DNA of 64,000 nucleotides from Cannabis sativa. Lineage: Eukaryota; Streptophyta; Magnoliopsida; Rosales; Cannabaceae. Below, in pieces: positions 1 through 12,300 of this stretch (position 1 is its first letter; every line of letters starts with the position of its first letter). The stretch is from positions 66,480,211-66,544,210 of the forward strand of contig NC_083604.1 of assembly GCF_029168945.1 (NCBI RefSeq), read 5' to 3'. The translations under genes were made by a program, and so were the position numbers. The notes beneath the pieces are model-generated. The model had not been told where the DNA came from and did not search any database. It saw only the letters and a list, made by a program, of their open reading frames with translations.

Positions 1-167
1 AAAGAGAATTCCTTCTCTTTTGAGAAGTTTTCAACAAAGGAAAGTTCAGCTGAAAGTGCAACTTTCCAAACAAGGAAAATGGCAACTAAAACCGAATAAA
101 AGAGGTAAGATTTCGAAAATGAATGCAAGGCAATCTTACCATAAAAAGGAAAAATTATTTTGTCACC

Positions 168-1137
168 TAACTTGCCAAAAAAGGACTTTACATATTATAC
201 TTGTTGGACCCAACTTAAACATTCTGTACCAATTACAAGACGCCCTTCAGGCCAAATTCAAGCTCAAGACCCTCGGCCCTCTCAAGTATTTTCTTGGTTT
301 CGAGATTGCAAGAGCCAATTCCGGTCTCTTTCTTTCACAACGCAAGTATACTCTCCAACTACTTGCTGATACGGGGAATACTGATAGCAAACCTGCCAAA
401 GCCCCCATGGATCCAAGACTAAGACTCAATGATCAAGACGGGGACACCCTCGACAATCCGTCTCACTATAGACAACTCATTAGATGCCTCCTATACTTGA
501 CACTCTCACGACTTAACATCACGTTTGCTGTCAATACTCTTAGCCAGTTTATGTCTTGTCCTCGAACAACACACTTGACAACTCTACATCATCTCCTCCG
601 CTACTTAAAAGGATCACCAGGACAAGGAATTTTGTACTCTCCAACATCCTCTCTTCATCTGCGTGGGTTCTCTAATTCGGATTGTGCGACTTGTCCATTC
701 ACTCGTCGATCAACTACCGGCTATTACATCTTTCTTGGTGATTGCCTCATATCCTAAAAGATAAAGAAACAGCCCACTGTTTCTAAAAGCTCTGCTGAAG
801 CAGAGTATCGTGCTTTGGCTTCCACCACAAGTGAAATCACTTGGATACAGTATTTACTCCAAGATCTTCACATTGATCAACCTACACCAGCATTCATCTA
901 CTGCGACAACCAATCGGTAATACACATCGCAAATAATCCAACATTTCACGAACGCACAAAACATATCGAATTAGACTGCCACTTCATTCGTGAAAAAATT
1001 GCCAAATCAGCCATAAGCCTCATTCCTATTAGCAGTAACCTTCAACTCGCAGATGCATTTACCAAGCCTCTTCCCTCCACTATCCTCACTTCACACTTGT
1101 CCAAGATGGCCATTCATGATATCTATAGTCCATCTTG
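168..1137 (+). pseudogene. Ty1/copia reverse transcriptase 3' end plus RNase H, decayed
   Basis: Remnant of the 3' part of a Ty1/copia pol gene. The frame carries the RT palm/thumb motif LGPLKYFLGFEIA and LSQRKYTLQLL, then the connection region (HLLRYLKGSPGQGI) up to a TAA at 755-757. It continues in a downstream frame from about 770 with the copia RNase H signature SKSSAEAEYRALA, FIYCDNQSVIHIANNP and LADAFTKPLP, ending at a TGA at 1136-1138. The catalytic YVDD block and everything upstream (gag, protease, integrase) are missing, so the copy is 5'-truncated as well as interrupted by a stop. It reads straight into a polypurine tract. The copia family assignment is firm from motif order; the exact 5' edge is a judgement. 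Confidence 0.9.
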
Positions 1138-1470
1138 AGGGGGGGGGGGGGGTAACAAGATTATGTATCAGTTAGTATATATACCAGTTAGTGGTAGTGT
1201 GTTCTGTTAGTATGCTGCTATGGTTGTTATGTTGTTGTCTATTATCTGTTATTTCCGTTTATATTGTTCCTGTTTTTATGGTGTTCCTTGATTTGAGGAA
1301 TTCTGTTTTCATACTCTCTGCTTGCCTATATAAAGGCTTGATTCCTTTTGTATTTTCCATTCAATTCATTCAATAAAGACACTTTATTGTTCTTCCCTTT
1401 CTTCCGCAATAAGTCATCCTATTCCACACTCCAATGATTCACATTCAGCTTAGGTCATCCTACCCCACAA
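1135..1470 (+). mobile_element. Polypurine tract and 3' LTR remnant of the copia element
   Basis: A G-run (1139-1152) directly follows the RNase H stop codon, as expected for the plus-strand primer of a copia element. The next ~300 bp carry LTR-like signals: a TATA-type TATATAAAGG at about 1326-1335, an AATAAAG polyadenylation-type signal near 1372, and pyrimidine-rich sequence after it. The right edge is uncertain because the DNA is cut soon after by another LTR element starting at 1531. No paired 5' LTR is in the window. Confidence 0.55.
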
Positions 1471-1530
1471 GCAACTTGGACGTAAATCTGATATGTAAGT
1501 TATTAGTTCGAGTACTTTGTTGTTTATTTC

Positions 1531-2558
1531 TGTTGGAAAATTGTTGTGCTCCAATAGAAATATCAAACCAACAAGATTACAACTCAACGACAAATAATAC
1601 AAAGGACAAAACATGTATAAATAATATTACAACACTAAACAAAATATACACATAAAATAGAGAATAGAGATGAAGAGAGGGATTACAACTCAAAGCCATA
1701 AGCTACACATAAACACAACATATAAATAGCATAAATATAAAAGAGATGTGAGAGCAATCTCAACACCATATACACGACAAGTGTATAATAGGAGAATCAC
1801 AAAACTTGAACAAGGTCTTACACCTTTATCCAAAAGCTTATTTCCCCCTACCACAAGCACTTAGGGAAAAGAAAAGAATGGAAATAGCTTTCTGGATTTA
1901 TCAAGCCTATAGTGTTTCTAGCAATGTGCTCTCTTGATAGAAACTTGTTCTCCCAAAGTAAATTGAAGACCTCTATTTATAGTGTTTTGAGGATCACATT
2001 TGAAAATCAAATTCTTTCATCACATGGTTGTTACCAACACATTAATTTGTGTTTAATGGAATAAAAACGTTGGACAAGAGAGCTGGAAAAAAGCTCAATT
2101 AATTTATATACGTTTATGAACGTTTTTCAAAAATCTGGTTTCAGATGTTCGAAAACAACTATAGAACAATATAAAAACAACTATTAAACAAATATTTTAG
2201 AGAACTCAAAATGTAACTCCTCTTCGAGTTAAATCTTTTCCCAACGTCCCAATACCCATTTAAATGATATAATTAAGTATTGTAACAGTTTCTAACAGCT
2301 AGAAACTTATCCCATTAATTCCATAACTCCCATATGTAACAACTCACATAAATTACATATTTATCAATTTTGATCCTTAGGTTACAATCTATTTTCAGAT
2401 TTGTAACTCCTCATATGTTACAATTTTATGTGTATTATTATATTATATATGATATAATATAACCTCCAACACATAATATATATTAGTCTCATATTAATAT
2501 ATAATATGTCACATTTGAATATTTTCATCTATATTATATTATAACAAATAATATAACA
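1531..2558 (-). repeat. 3' LTR of the LARD-like element
   Basis: Matches 6651-7679 nearly base for base over its whole length, with scattered substitutions and small indels. TG...CA ends; the minus strand holds the promoter-like TATAAATAG complement near 1974-1982. Confidence 0.9.
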
Positions 2559-5240
2559 TTCCCCCACTAGATTAAAATTTGTGACACACCATTGTAACAT
2601 TATTTAATCAATCAATATCTCATATATCCCCCACTTTGATTGAATAAATCAAACACTTTTATAAAGATCTTGCTTAGATGCATAAAGTAAAATATCTTTC
2701 GACTTGAATTTTAGTGTAGTTACCACAAAGTTTGTTGAAATTTTGGTTGCCGAAGCATTGAACCACTATTTCTTTAATACAAACCGGTGATAACACGCAC
2801 ATCTTTGCTAGAGTTCACTTGAGACCTCATTATATCTCGCTTGTGCACCGTTAATGGCCATCTGCAACATCTATTTCATGGACTCTCTAGAGAATAACTC
2901 CCAATTCTCATAAGAGGCGGCACCACCTCTAGTCCATATAGGTGGAAATTAGTGTCTCACAACTTCTCTTTAGACATATCATTCCATTAAAAAACCTTTC
3001 AGTTTTAACTCTCTAAATATTACCATTAGTACTCTTTGATAGATGAGACAAGTTGAGTACTACTTTTTCACTCTATTGACTTGTTATTACCTATTGAACT
3101 TAAGACTAGATTTTTACTAGTGTTAAGATAGGTTACCATCAATGAGTAAAACTCTAAGGGAGTTTAGGTCCCATCCCTCAAAAATTTCATGCTTTAATCT
3201 TGTATGGAGATCAAGCGATTTGTTATAACCACACACTTTTCGATTCCAAGCAAATCTTGCTAGCCAAAATTAGTGTCCATTGTTACATGGTCACTTTTCT
3301 CCTTAAATATATTTAAGCTTTGAAAATTAAATCACATAAGATTAATTTTCACACTTACTCAATTTCTCACAAATTTTGATACCAAGCATATCAAAATATA
3401 TATACTCACTTTAGACACCAAACATGTTTAAGTTATACTCAAGTCTTAGGCACCAAGCATGCCTAAATTTCTCGCGTTGGAGTATCACCTCCACACTTTT
3501 CACATTTCACTATCAAGATACTATCTTGATTTTAAAATATAGAAGACCTCTTTGTCTCTATAATTTCTCTTCAATTTCCTTCTTGAAATTATTTTCACTA
3601 AAATTTGACACCAAAATATGTCAAAATTTCTCATATGCACATAGCCAAAATTGATTTAGAATTTGAGTTCAAAATCAAATTAATAACTAATCAACAATGT
3701 CTCATCACATTTTGATTAAGTTTGTGGCTCACCCCCACATTTCTACCATAAAGTGTATATAAAATGTCACTTTTGTGTGTTTTTCTCTTGAAATGACTCT
3801 TTAAAGTCACTTTGAAAATACCATTTGATATTTTTAGTTTTCTCAACAAAACTAAAATATCAAACTCACATCACCATTTAAAAAATAATGTGATTATTTT
3901 ACCCATAATTTTAAGGTTATCTCCTCATTGAGATTAGCCTAAAATTATACCAAAGTTGACAAAATTCTCATCAATTTTGTTCACTACTTTGATTATTTAA
4001 GATTCAAAATTGATTCTCCAATTTTGTTATCTTTTCACAATTTTTGAATCCACCATGATTCACTTTGATATGAGTCTAAAATTGCTCTTCCAATTATGAC
4101 TCATTTTACAAGTTTAGATCCACTTTGATCTATCTTTGGCAAGATAAACCCAAAAAAGAGTAACTCTCATAGTTCATTTTCTCATATCAAAAAATGAGAG
4201 AAAACCACTAATGGAAAATTAATTCCAAAACTCTTTATTCTCAAAAATGACGAACACATCTTTTTATCATCATCATCATTATTATTATCATATACACTAA
4301 ATATGATTAGTTACACACATATTATTATAGAAAAATTCTATGGTAGGTACCCTTGTTTTGTCTATATAGTATAGTGACATTTTTTGACCATTGATAAAGA
4401 TGACTTTTGAAAGTACAAGATAATTATTGTATAACTCAATGCATTGAATCAAATATCTTGATGTCAAAAAAAAAACTTTACAAATATAAAAAAATCACGG
4501 AACCTAATAAAATCACAATAATTTATGTCTCTAAAATTTTAATTATTGATAACAAGTTAAGAAATATAAAATTAGATGTTCTTGTATTTTTTTTTTTGTT
4601 CTTATTTTATTTAATTTTATTGAAAGATTTTATATATAGAAATTTCACTAAAAAATCATTACTTACATATTTTACTTATATTTTTATTATTATTTTGAAA
4701 GAATTTAATTAATTTATTTATTTATTATTACATAAGAAATATTTTTTTTTACATAAACAATGTTCTTTCAATGGAACATGATTTTTTTTTTCTCCAGTTT
4801 TTCTTTTTATAATTAATTTATTGCAACTAAAATGTAAGTTTTTTACTTAATAAAAAATCGAAAAGAATCATACTATTAATTATTTTTTCTAAATGTGTCT
4901 TTTTTTTTTACATAAAAAAAAACAGAAAAAATAAAAAGCAAAAATATGGTGATATTCATAATTTTTTCTAATTAAACATAAATATTATAGTAAAAGATAA
5001 TTATTTGAAAAAAAATGTAGTATCTACAAATTTTTATTTTGTTTTTTTTTTACTTTTTTATAACTCAAAATAAGTATATAAGTATCATTAAATTTTATGT
5101 CAAATATAACAGATAAATTAAATAAATAAATAAATAAAATCTATTTTTATGAGGTGTCTTACAAATATTTAGAGATATTTCATACTCATTTGAAATGGTT
5201 ACTTTGTTAGACTCACAATTTGTTTCGGTATCAAAGAGAG

Positions 5241-5511
5241 TTTTTCAATCTATTTGTTTTTCATGATCGTGTACGTTGTATATTTTAAGAGCACCTGTAA
5301 ATTTTTAGAAAATTTCGAGTAGTTTATAATGTCAAAAATAAGATCTAAATATTTTATTGCACGCACGACTGTTCGTTCTTACACACATATTAAATAACTT
5401 TTTGAACCTTATTTTCCGCATTGTAAAATATTCAAAAAATTTTGAAATTCACAGGTAATCCTATATAGCTATAACATACACGATCATGAAAAAAAAATGA
5501 ACTAAAAATCT
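5241..5511. repeat. Fold-back element 1 (inverted repeat about 90 bp arms)
   Basis: The arm 5241-5332 and the reverse complement of 5425-5511 share TTTTTCATGATCGTGTA, then a similar spacer and a CACCTGTAAATTT / TACCTGTGAATTT block. Just outside lies TGGATGCCAAAACAG (about 5516-5530) and a GGTGTAC block, shared with fold-back 2. Confidence 0.65.
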
Positions 5512-5688
5512 TTTCTGGATGCCAAAACAGATATAGAGTCTACTAGAACACCCTTTTAGGGGTGTACAGTAGATTTTAGTAGAATTCATCATACAAAATT
5601 AATGTAGAAAAAGAAAAATATTTTGAAAATAATTGTACCCCCTTAAAATATTATTTTGATAGACCCCCTTCTCTGTTTTGTCATCTAT

Positions 5689-5960
5689 GAGAGTTTTTAA
5701 ATTATTATTTTTCTTAATCATGTACAATGTAGTTACTTAGAACTACTTGTAAATTTTCATGAAATTTTGAATAGTTTACAGTGCCGTAAATAAAATTCAA
5801 ACAGTTGATTGCTACATCTATAAGAAAAAACAGTTGCTCATGCAATAAAATATTTGAACTTTATTGTTAACATTGTAAATTATTTATAATTTTTTGAAAA
5901 TTTACAAGTGGTCTATTGAAAAATCAAAAATATTTTTGGATGCCGAAATAAAGGTTCTAC
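5689..5960. repeat. Fold-back element 2, diverged relative of fold-back 1
   Basis: Has the same plan as 5241-5511: a left arm with TTTTTCTTAATCATGTACAA and ACTTGTAAATTTTC, a right arm with GAAAATTTACAAGTGG, and the terminal TTTTTGGATGCCGAAAT block. More decayed than copy 1. Confidence 0.55.
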
Positions 5961-6650
5961 TGAGAGGAGTACACTAGTTTTTATTAGATCAACTTATCTT
6001 TTTTTAAACTATCATGAAAATATTTTTATTTTAAAAGAAAAAAAAATCAACTAACTATTTAAAATAAAAATAAATTTACTAATTATTTTTTAATTAAAAA
6101 GGAAAAAGAAAAAAATTTAGGAAAAAAAATTAACTAAAGTGAAAAAAAAAAATTAAAGAAAAGAATCAGTATTAAAATATTATTAAAATTTGGAGAGGTT
6201 GTAACCATATAGTAATAATATATTATTATATAGTAATAATATATATAACTCTCGTGCATAAAATTATCTCTCAAATTTTATGCTAATTAATATATTATGT
6301 ATGTTACTATCATCTCATATAACATATACTCATTATAATATATATTATCTCCACATAATATATATAACTCATATACATGTTATATATTATGTATCTCACA
6401 TATACATATCAACATATAACATATTCAAATATCATATTATATATCACTATATTAATATGACATATACATCCACATATATATATATAACTCATTTATATAC
6501 ATATATCTCAATATAGAAAAATATGTGAATATATATTATACTATATAAAAAATAGTAAATAACAAAATATCACAATTCTTACCCTTGTATTATCACATGT
6601 TGATTTCTTACCTTCCATTGAAACAAGGTAGGAAAGGATAAGCTTTTGAC

Positions 6651-7679
6651 TGTTGGAAAATTGTTGTGCTCCAATAAAAATATCAAACCAACAAGATTAC
6701 AACACAATGACAAATAATACAAAGGACAAAACATGTATAAATAATGTTACAACACTAAACAAAATATACACATAAAATAGAGAATAGAGATGAAGAGAGG
6801 GATTACAACTCAAAACCATAAGCTACACATAAACACAATATATAAATAGCATAAATATAAAAAGAGATGTGAGAGCAATCTCAACACCACATACACTACA
6901 AGTGTATAATAGAGAAATCACAAAACTTGAACAAGGTCTTACACCTTTGTCCAAAAGCTTATTTCCCCCTACCACAAGCACTTAGGGAAAAGAAAAGAAT
7001 GGAAATAGCTTTCTGGATTTATCAAGCCTATAGTGGTTCTAGCAATGTGCTCTCTTGATAGAAACTTGTTCTCCCAAAGTAAACTCAAGACCTCTATTTA
7101 TAGTATTTTGAGGATCACATTTGAAAATCAAATTCTTTCATCACATGGCTGTTACCAACACATTAATTTGTGTTTAATGGAATAAAAACGTTGGACAATA
7201 GAGCTGGAAACAAGCTCAATTAATTTATATACGTTTATGAACGTTTTTTAAAAATCTGGTTTCAGATGTTCGAAAACAACCATAATACAATATAAAAACA
7301 ACTATTAAACAACTGTTTCCAGAGAACTCAAAATGTAACTCCTCTCCAAGTTAAATCTTTTCCCAACGTCCCAATACCTATTTAAATGATATAATTGAGT
7401 ATTGTAACAGTTTCCAACAGCTAGAAACTTATCTCATTAATTCCATAACTCCCATATGTAACAAATCACATAATTACATATTTATCAAATTTGATCCTTA
7501 GGTTACAATCTATTTTCATATTTGTAACTCCTCATATGTTACAATTTTATGTGTATTATTATAGTATATATGATATAATATAACTTCTAACACATAATAT
7601 ATATTAATTTCATATTAATATATAATATGTCACATTTGAATATTTTAATCTATATTATATTATAACAAATAATATAACA
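6651..7679 (-). repeat. 5' LTR of the LARD-like element
   Basis: Direct-repeat partner of 1531-2558. On the minus strand this is the upstream LTR. Followed on the plus side by CTTTC, the probable target-site duplication. Confidence 0.9.
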
Positions 7680-7686
7680 CTTTCAG

Positions 7687-7854
7687 GTACATGTTTTGCT
7701 GCTCTTATTCACACAATATAGCTCCCTATACATTGCTTTTGTTTTGACAGAGGCAGAGACTGATGACCCTCAAGTGGAGTTGAAGGCTGGGATAGATCTC
7801 CTTGGACCTGTAGATGAAATTTTCTTTGACACTTACGATGAGTATGAACGATGA
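7687..7854 (+). CDS. Unidentified host-gene exon, partial
   Basis: An acceptor-like TTTCAG at 7681-7686 opens a frame running from GTA (7687) to a TGA at 7852-7854, 55 residues. It begins with a hydrophobic stretch (VHVLLLFTQYSSLYIAFVLT) and continues into an acidic tail (TEAETDDPQVELKAGI, then DEIFFDTYDEYER). The composition looks protein-like and unlike the surrounding AT-rich DNA. I do not recognise the family. The upstream part would lie beyond the LARD insertion, which ends 7 bp earlier, and I found no convincing upstream exon in phase. It may be the C-terminal exon of a small membrane protein or a gene relic. Confidence 0.35.
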   Translation, partial: VHVLLLLFTQYSSLYIAFVLTEAETDDPQVELKAGIDLLGPVDEIFFDTYDEYER

Positions 7855-8172
7855 TGACAACTGTTTCATATTTACAGTAAGTAATAAATAGATCCAATTA
7901 CTGACTCTTATGGTTAACAATGTTAATTTCTCATTTTTACATTTACAACACATAAGTTGTTTGAATCAGTTCTTGAATTGATTGAGCATATGAGAAAGTT
8001 TTTGGTGTTTTGAGTTCTCCCAACTTGAATTTATGGCTCAAATCAACAATTAATGGGGGCTACAGCCAAGCCATCCCTAGTAGAACTTCAGTTCTAATAT
8101 AGTGAATGATTAAAGATCATTTGAGAGAGAACAATTGACATTTACTGCTGGGTTTGCACAAGATTTAAATGC
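7855..8172. other. Intergenic or intronic flank, nothing recognised
   Basis: About 320 bp between the unidentified exon and the LINE target site. A strong donor-like ACAGTAAGTAA lies near 7874-7884. No other feature supported. Confidence 0.5.
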
Positions 8173-8190
8173 ACATTGAAACTCATTTTT
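8173..8190. repeat. LINE target-site duplication, poly(A) side
   Basis: ACATTGAAACTCATTTTT here is repeated exactly at 13654-13671 on the other side of the LINE. Confidence 0.9.
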
Positions 8191-8224
8191 TTTTTTTTTT
8201 TGAATAAAGGAGTTTCATTAAAAA

Positions 8225-11200
8225 TTAACAGGCATCAGCCTTAACAATGTCACACAAAGAAAGCGGAGCATTTAGCTCATTAAAAATACAACCTGACGAT
8301 AAATAAAACGCCCTAGCAACACAATGGGCTGCCCTATTTGCAGATCGATTAACATAAGAAATAAGGACATTATTCAAACTAGCAACAATAGTACGACAGT
8401 CCTCAACCAACAAACCAAACTGGGATGGCATATGCACTGAGCTATTAATTGCTTGAACAACAACTAAAGCGTCAGACTCAACAACCACCCTATCCCAGCC
8501 CTTGCGCTTTATCCAACTAAGCGCCTCCTTGATGCCAATGACCTCAGCTATTTCTGCAGAAACACAACCCCAACGACTCTCAGAAATAGCTTCAATAAGC
8601 TTACCATGGTGATCACGAGCAACACAACCAAAACCAAACTTTTGGTGAGCTTCAAAAGTCGCACCATCGACATTCACCTTGACCGTATACTCATCAGGTT
8701 TACGCCAACAATTACTTTTTGAGGTATCCCCCATAGCAAATAAAGCATTAGGTGATTCAAATTTAGTAATTTTCCATTGGCCAAGGACATGTTTTGCCGA
8801 CTTCACTACCTCCAAAGCAGACCGAGACTTATGGTTCCATTGCACTTCGTTGCGAGCATGCCAAATACTCCAACACACCATTGCAGCCTCTACACTAACC
8901 TCCTCACGGCCATCAGCTAGCAGCTCAAAAAACCAGCTGCTAAACTCGGCACTAGAACCCGGAGCCGACTGGTTCACCGCCGAAAGTGCCCAACAAGATT
9001 GAGAAAATGGGCAATCCAACAACACATGTACAATAGTCTAAATATGTATATTGCAAAAAGGACACAAGAGATCTACATTTACATGTTTTGAGTGAAGTTG
9101 TACCTTAGTTGGGAGGCAACCAGAGCAAGCACGCCAAAGAAAATGATGAACTTTGGGAGGAATGGGCAGCTGCCATAGATGCTTCCAACAATTCCCATCT
9201 TGCAAAAATAACCAATTCCCACTTGAAGATTGAAGGAACTTGTAGGCACTTTTAACCGAATAGAAGCCCGAGGACTCCATGCTCCAAAACCACCCATCTA
9301 TAGTCCGAGAAGTAGATAATTGGATGCTTCGAATCAACTGAATATCTCTCTCCTCAAACATATCATTAAGAAGCTCAAAATCCCAAGATCTTTCCCCAAC
9401 AACCATCAAACTCGAAACATTTTGATCAACTAAACCAGGATTACTTGTCAAGACATAAGGATTAGAATCATTTGGAAGCCAAGGATCAAGTAAGATACTA
9501 ACCGAAGAACCACTTGCAATACCCTTCTTGCACCGGCCCTTACAAGCTCTTGAGCGGCCCAAATACTTCTCCAAATAAAGCTTGGATTAGATCCCAATTC
9601 AGCGTTAAGAAACGAACCTTGTGGGTAATATTGAGCCTTGTAAATTCTCGCCACGAGAGTGTCCTCCATAGTAAGCAGGCGCCAACCTTGCTTTCCCAAA
9701 AAAGAGAGATTGTAGTCCCGAAGATCACGAAAACCAAGACCACCATAGTGTTTATGTTGAGAAAGCTTCTTCCAACTAGCCCAACTCACGCCTCTACTAG
9801 ATGAATTAGATTGGGATTTCCACCAAAACTTCGCCATCATCCCTTCAAGGCTTGTGCAAATTTCTTGAGTTAGGAGAAAAACACTCATTGCATAATTAGG
9901 AAGCGCTTGAGCCACAGACTTTATCAACACTTCTTTGCCAGCTTTAGACAAGAACTTAGTCTCCCAACTAAATATCTTCTTTTTCATTTTTTCCTTCAAG
10001 AAGCCAAGAATAGCATTTTTGTTTCAACCCATAATACAAGGAAGACCCAAATAGAAGTTATCATCAGAGGCGGCATTTAAACGCATCAAACCACACAAGC
10101 GATCACGCACTGGCAAGGTAACATTCTTGCTAAAGAAAACAAAGGATTTAGCAAAATTTACCTGTTGACCTGAAGCAAGCTCATAGCTGTGTAATAGCCG
10201 CAACACACTTTGAGCTTCATTATCATTGGCCTTGCAAAAAACATAGCTGTCATCTGCAAAAAGCATGTGAGAAACCATAGGTGCACCCCGAGCAACACGA
10301 CAACCAGTTAACCAATGATGCCTCTCATAGTGCTTCAACAACAAAGAAAGACCCTCAGCACAGATCAAAAACAAGTAAGGAGACAATGGATCACCTTGAC
10401 GCAACCCTCTTGACGGAGTTATCGGCCCCATAGAATGACCACCATGAGTAACATCATACGAAACCGTAGTCACACCAAACATGATCAACTGAACCCAATG
10501 TTGAGCAAAACCCATACGAAGCAACATGTTCTCAATAAAACTCCACTCAACTCGATCGTAAGCCTTACTCATATCAAGTTTAATAGCCATGAATCCCTCC
10601 TTCCCTACTCTCTTCCTCTTCAAATAGTGCATAATCTCAAAAGCAACCATAATATTATCAGAAATCAAGCGACCCGGAAGAAAAGCACTTTGATGACTTG
10701 AGATCACCACAGGCAAAACTTCTTTAAATCGGTTGGCTAACACTTTCGAAATAATTTTATAAAGCACATTACAAAGAGATATAGGGCGCAAATCAGTCAT
10801 AGACTCCGGATGTTTTTTCTTAGGAATAAGCACAATATTAGTATGATTTAACTCTCTTGGAAAAGAACCAACAACAAAGAAATTCTTAACAAGAGTGACA
10901 ATATCATTACTTACAGTGCTCTAACATTTTTGGTAAAAACCCGGCGTCATGCCATCAGGACCCGGAGATTTATCTGGATGCATTTGAAAGAGAGCTCGAC
11001 GAATCTCCTCATCAGAAACCGGTTCTAACAACCGGTTGTTGTGGTCATTAGTAACCGCCGAAGGTACACACTGAAGCACCTCGTGACCCGAGACAGCTGA
11101 GGCAGTAAACAACGTGGAGAAGTAGTCCACCATGACCGAAGGGAGACGCCCTTTCCAATCCACCCAAACACCATCGGAGTCTTTAAGCTTTTGAATGGAA

Positions 11201-12300
11201 TTGCGACGTCTTCTAGAAGTAGCTGAGGCATGGAAATACTTAGAGTTGCTATCCCCTTCACGCAACCAAAGTTGCTTGCTTCGCTGCTTCCAAAAAATCT
11301 CACGTTGCAACAACACACTATTCAAGTTGGCTGAAACATTCTTGTAGTTCTCAACCGACACCCCATCACGGCCCCACTTCCACTTTTGAACCTCAAGCTT
11401 ACACTCTTTTATTCTCTTAGGAAAATTCCCCGAATAATCTTTTTCCCAATGCCATAAAACATCACCACAACACTTAATCTTCTCCATAACACCCCTCGGC
11501 TCACCATTATCCCAACAACTTTTAACAATCTCATAAAACAAAGGCTCTTTCAACCATGAATTTTCAAATCGAAAAACATGTCTCTTAGCAACCACCACTT
11601 CGTTAATCAAAACTAAGTGTAAAGGAGTGTGATCCGAAGTAGACACCTCTAAATTAAAAAGCTTAGCCAAAGGGAAAAAATCTAACCATGATTGAGTCAC
11701 CATCGCCCGATCAATACGCACCTCCACCCAATCCGGAGTACCTCTACTTCGCTCCCAAGTGTACGGATAACCATAAAGCTCGAGATCATGTAAGCCACAA
11801 TCCATCAAAGTATCATTGAACCCGTCAACTAACCACCATGGATAAGGATGACCACCTTTTTTGTCCTCTTGAGAAGTAACATTATTAAGGTCGCCTATGA
11901 TACACCAAGGCAAACTTGACTTGTTTTTTAGCTCCCTTATAAGGTCCCATGTTCTTTTTCGTAATGATCTATTCGGCTCACCATATATTCCCGTCAACCG
12001 CCAATGCCCTTGGTCACTACCACAAACAACTACATCAATGTAAGACAACCCATACTCTAACACCTGAACATCCTCCTCTTCTCTCCACAACAACGCAACA
12101 CCCCCACTCTTCCCTTGACAGTCCACCGCCAAAGCTCCTTCAAAACCAATCGCCACACGAATTCTTTCAACAATATCTTTTTTAGCAAGAGTTTCACACA
12201 AAAACAAGTAACTGGGCTTCTTTTGGACCACAAGATCCTTCAAGAATTGTTGAGCCCACGGGTTCCCAAGCCCATGGCAATTCCAGGAAATAATACTCAT
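8225..12300 (-). pseudogene. LINE ORF2 (endonuclease-RT-RNase H), broken by three stops and a frameshift
   Basis: Starts at 12300 with the apurinic-like endonuclease domain (MSIISWNCHGLGNP; WCIIGDLNNV; STSDHTPL). A TAG at 10921-10923 sits where plant L1 proteins usually have Trp. RT follows (LRPISLCNVLYKIISKVLANR; KLDMSKAYDRVEW; GLRQGDPLSPYLF; catalytic MLFADDSY). A TGA at about 10024-10026 replaces a likely Arg codon after GLPCIMG. The frame then continues through KIFSWETKFLSKAGKEVLIK to about 9530, where a one-base loss shifts it to the frame carrying SVSILLDPWLPN and the zf-RVT region. A third stop at about 9038 precedes the C-terminal RNase H domain (VKVNVDGATF; VVVESDALVVVQAI; YVNRSANRAAH), ending at 8225. 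Order and length are typical of plant L1; protein function is lost. Confidence 0.93.

Larger units (their letters stand above)
2559..6650 (-). other. Coding-less interior of the LARD-like element
   Basis: The left third (2559-4330) is moderately complex sequence without long reading frames. The remainder (4340-6600) is very AT-rich with poly-A/T tracts and TATA-type simple sequence (about 6220-6530). It hosts two fold-back elements listed separately. I see no gag, pol or captured host gene. Confidence 0.7.
1531..7679 (-). mobile_element. Non-autonomous LTR retrotransposon (LARD-like), complete with two LTRs
   Basis: Two direct repeats of about 1.03 kb (1531-2558 and 6651-7679) bound a 4.09 kb interior with no coding capacity. 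Both repeats begin TGTTGG and end ATAACA. Read on the minus strand they end in CCAACA and carry a TATAAATAG box, so transcription is leftward. The minus-strand polypurine tract (AGTGGGGGAA, complement of 2559-2569) abuts the 1531-2558 LTR, making that the 3' LTR. Flanks are ATTTC (1526-1530) and CTTTC (7680-7684), a 5 bp target-site duplication with one change. The interior starting at 6650 shows no recognisable tRNA primer-binding site and no gag or pol. The long coding-less interior fits a LARD. The LTRs differ at scattered positions, so the insertion is not very young. Confidence 0.85.

Noticed and set aside
1448..1494. Apparent small exon (ATTCAG before, GTAAGT after) joining to 7687
   Set aside because: It would end in phase 1 and gives a stop when joined to the open frame at 7687, and it lies in copia LTR sequence.
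6280..6516. Tyr/His/Ile-rich frame in TATA-type simple sequence
   Set aside because: Low-complexity AT sequence inside the LARD; no homology visible.
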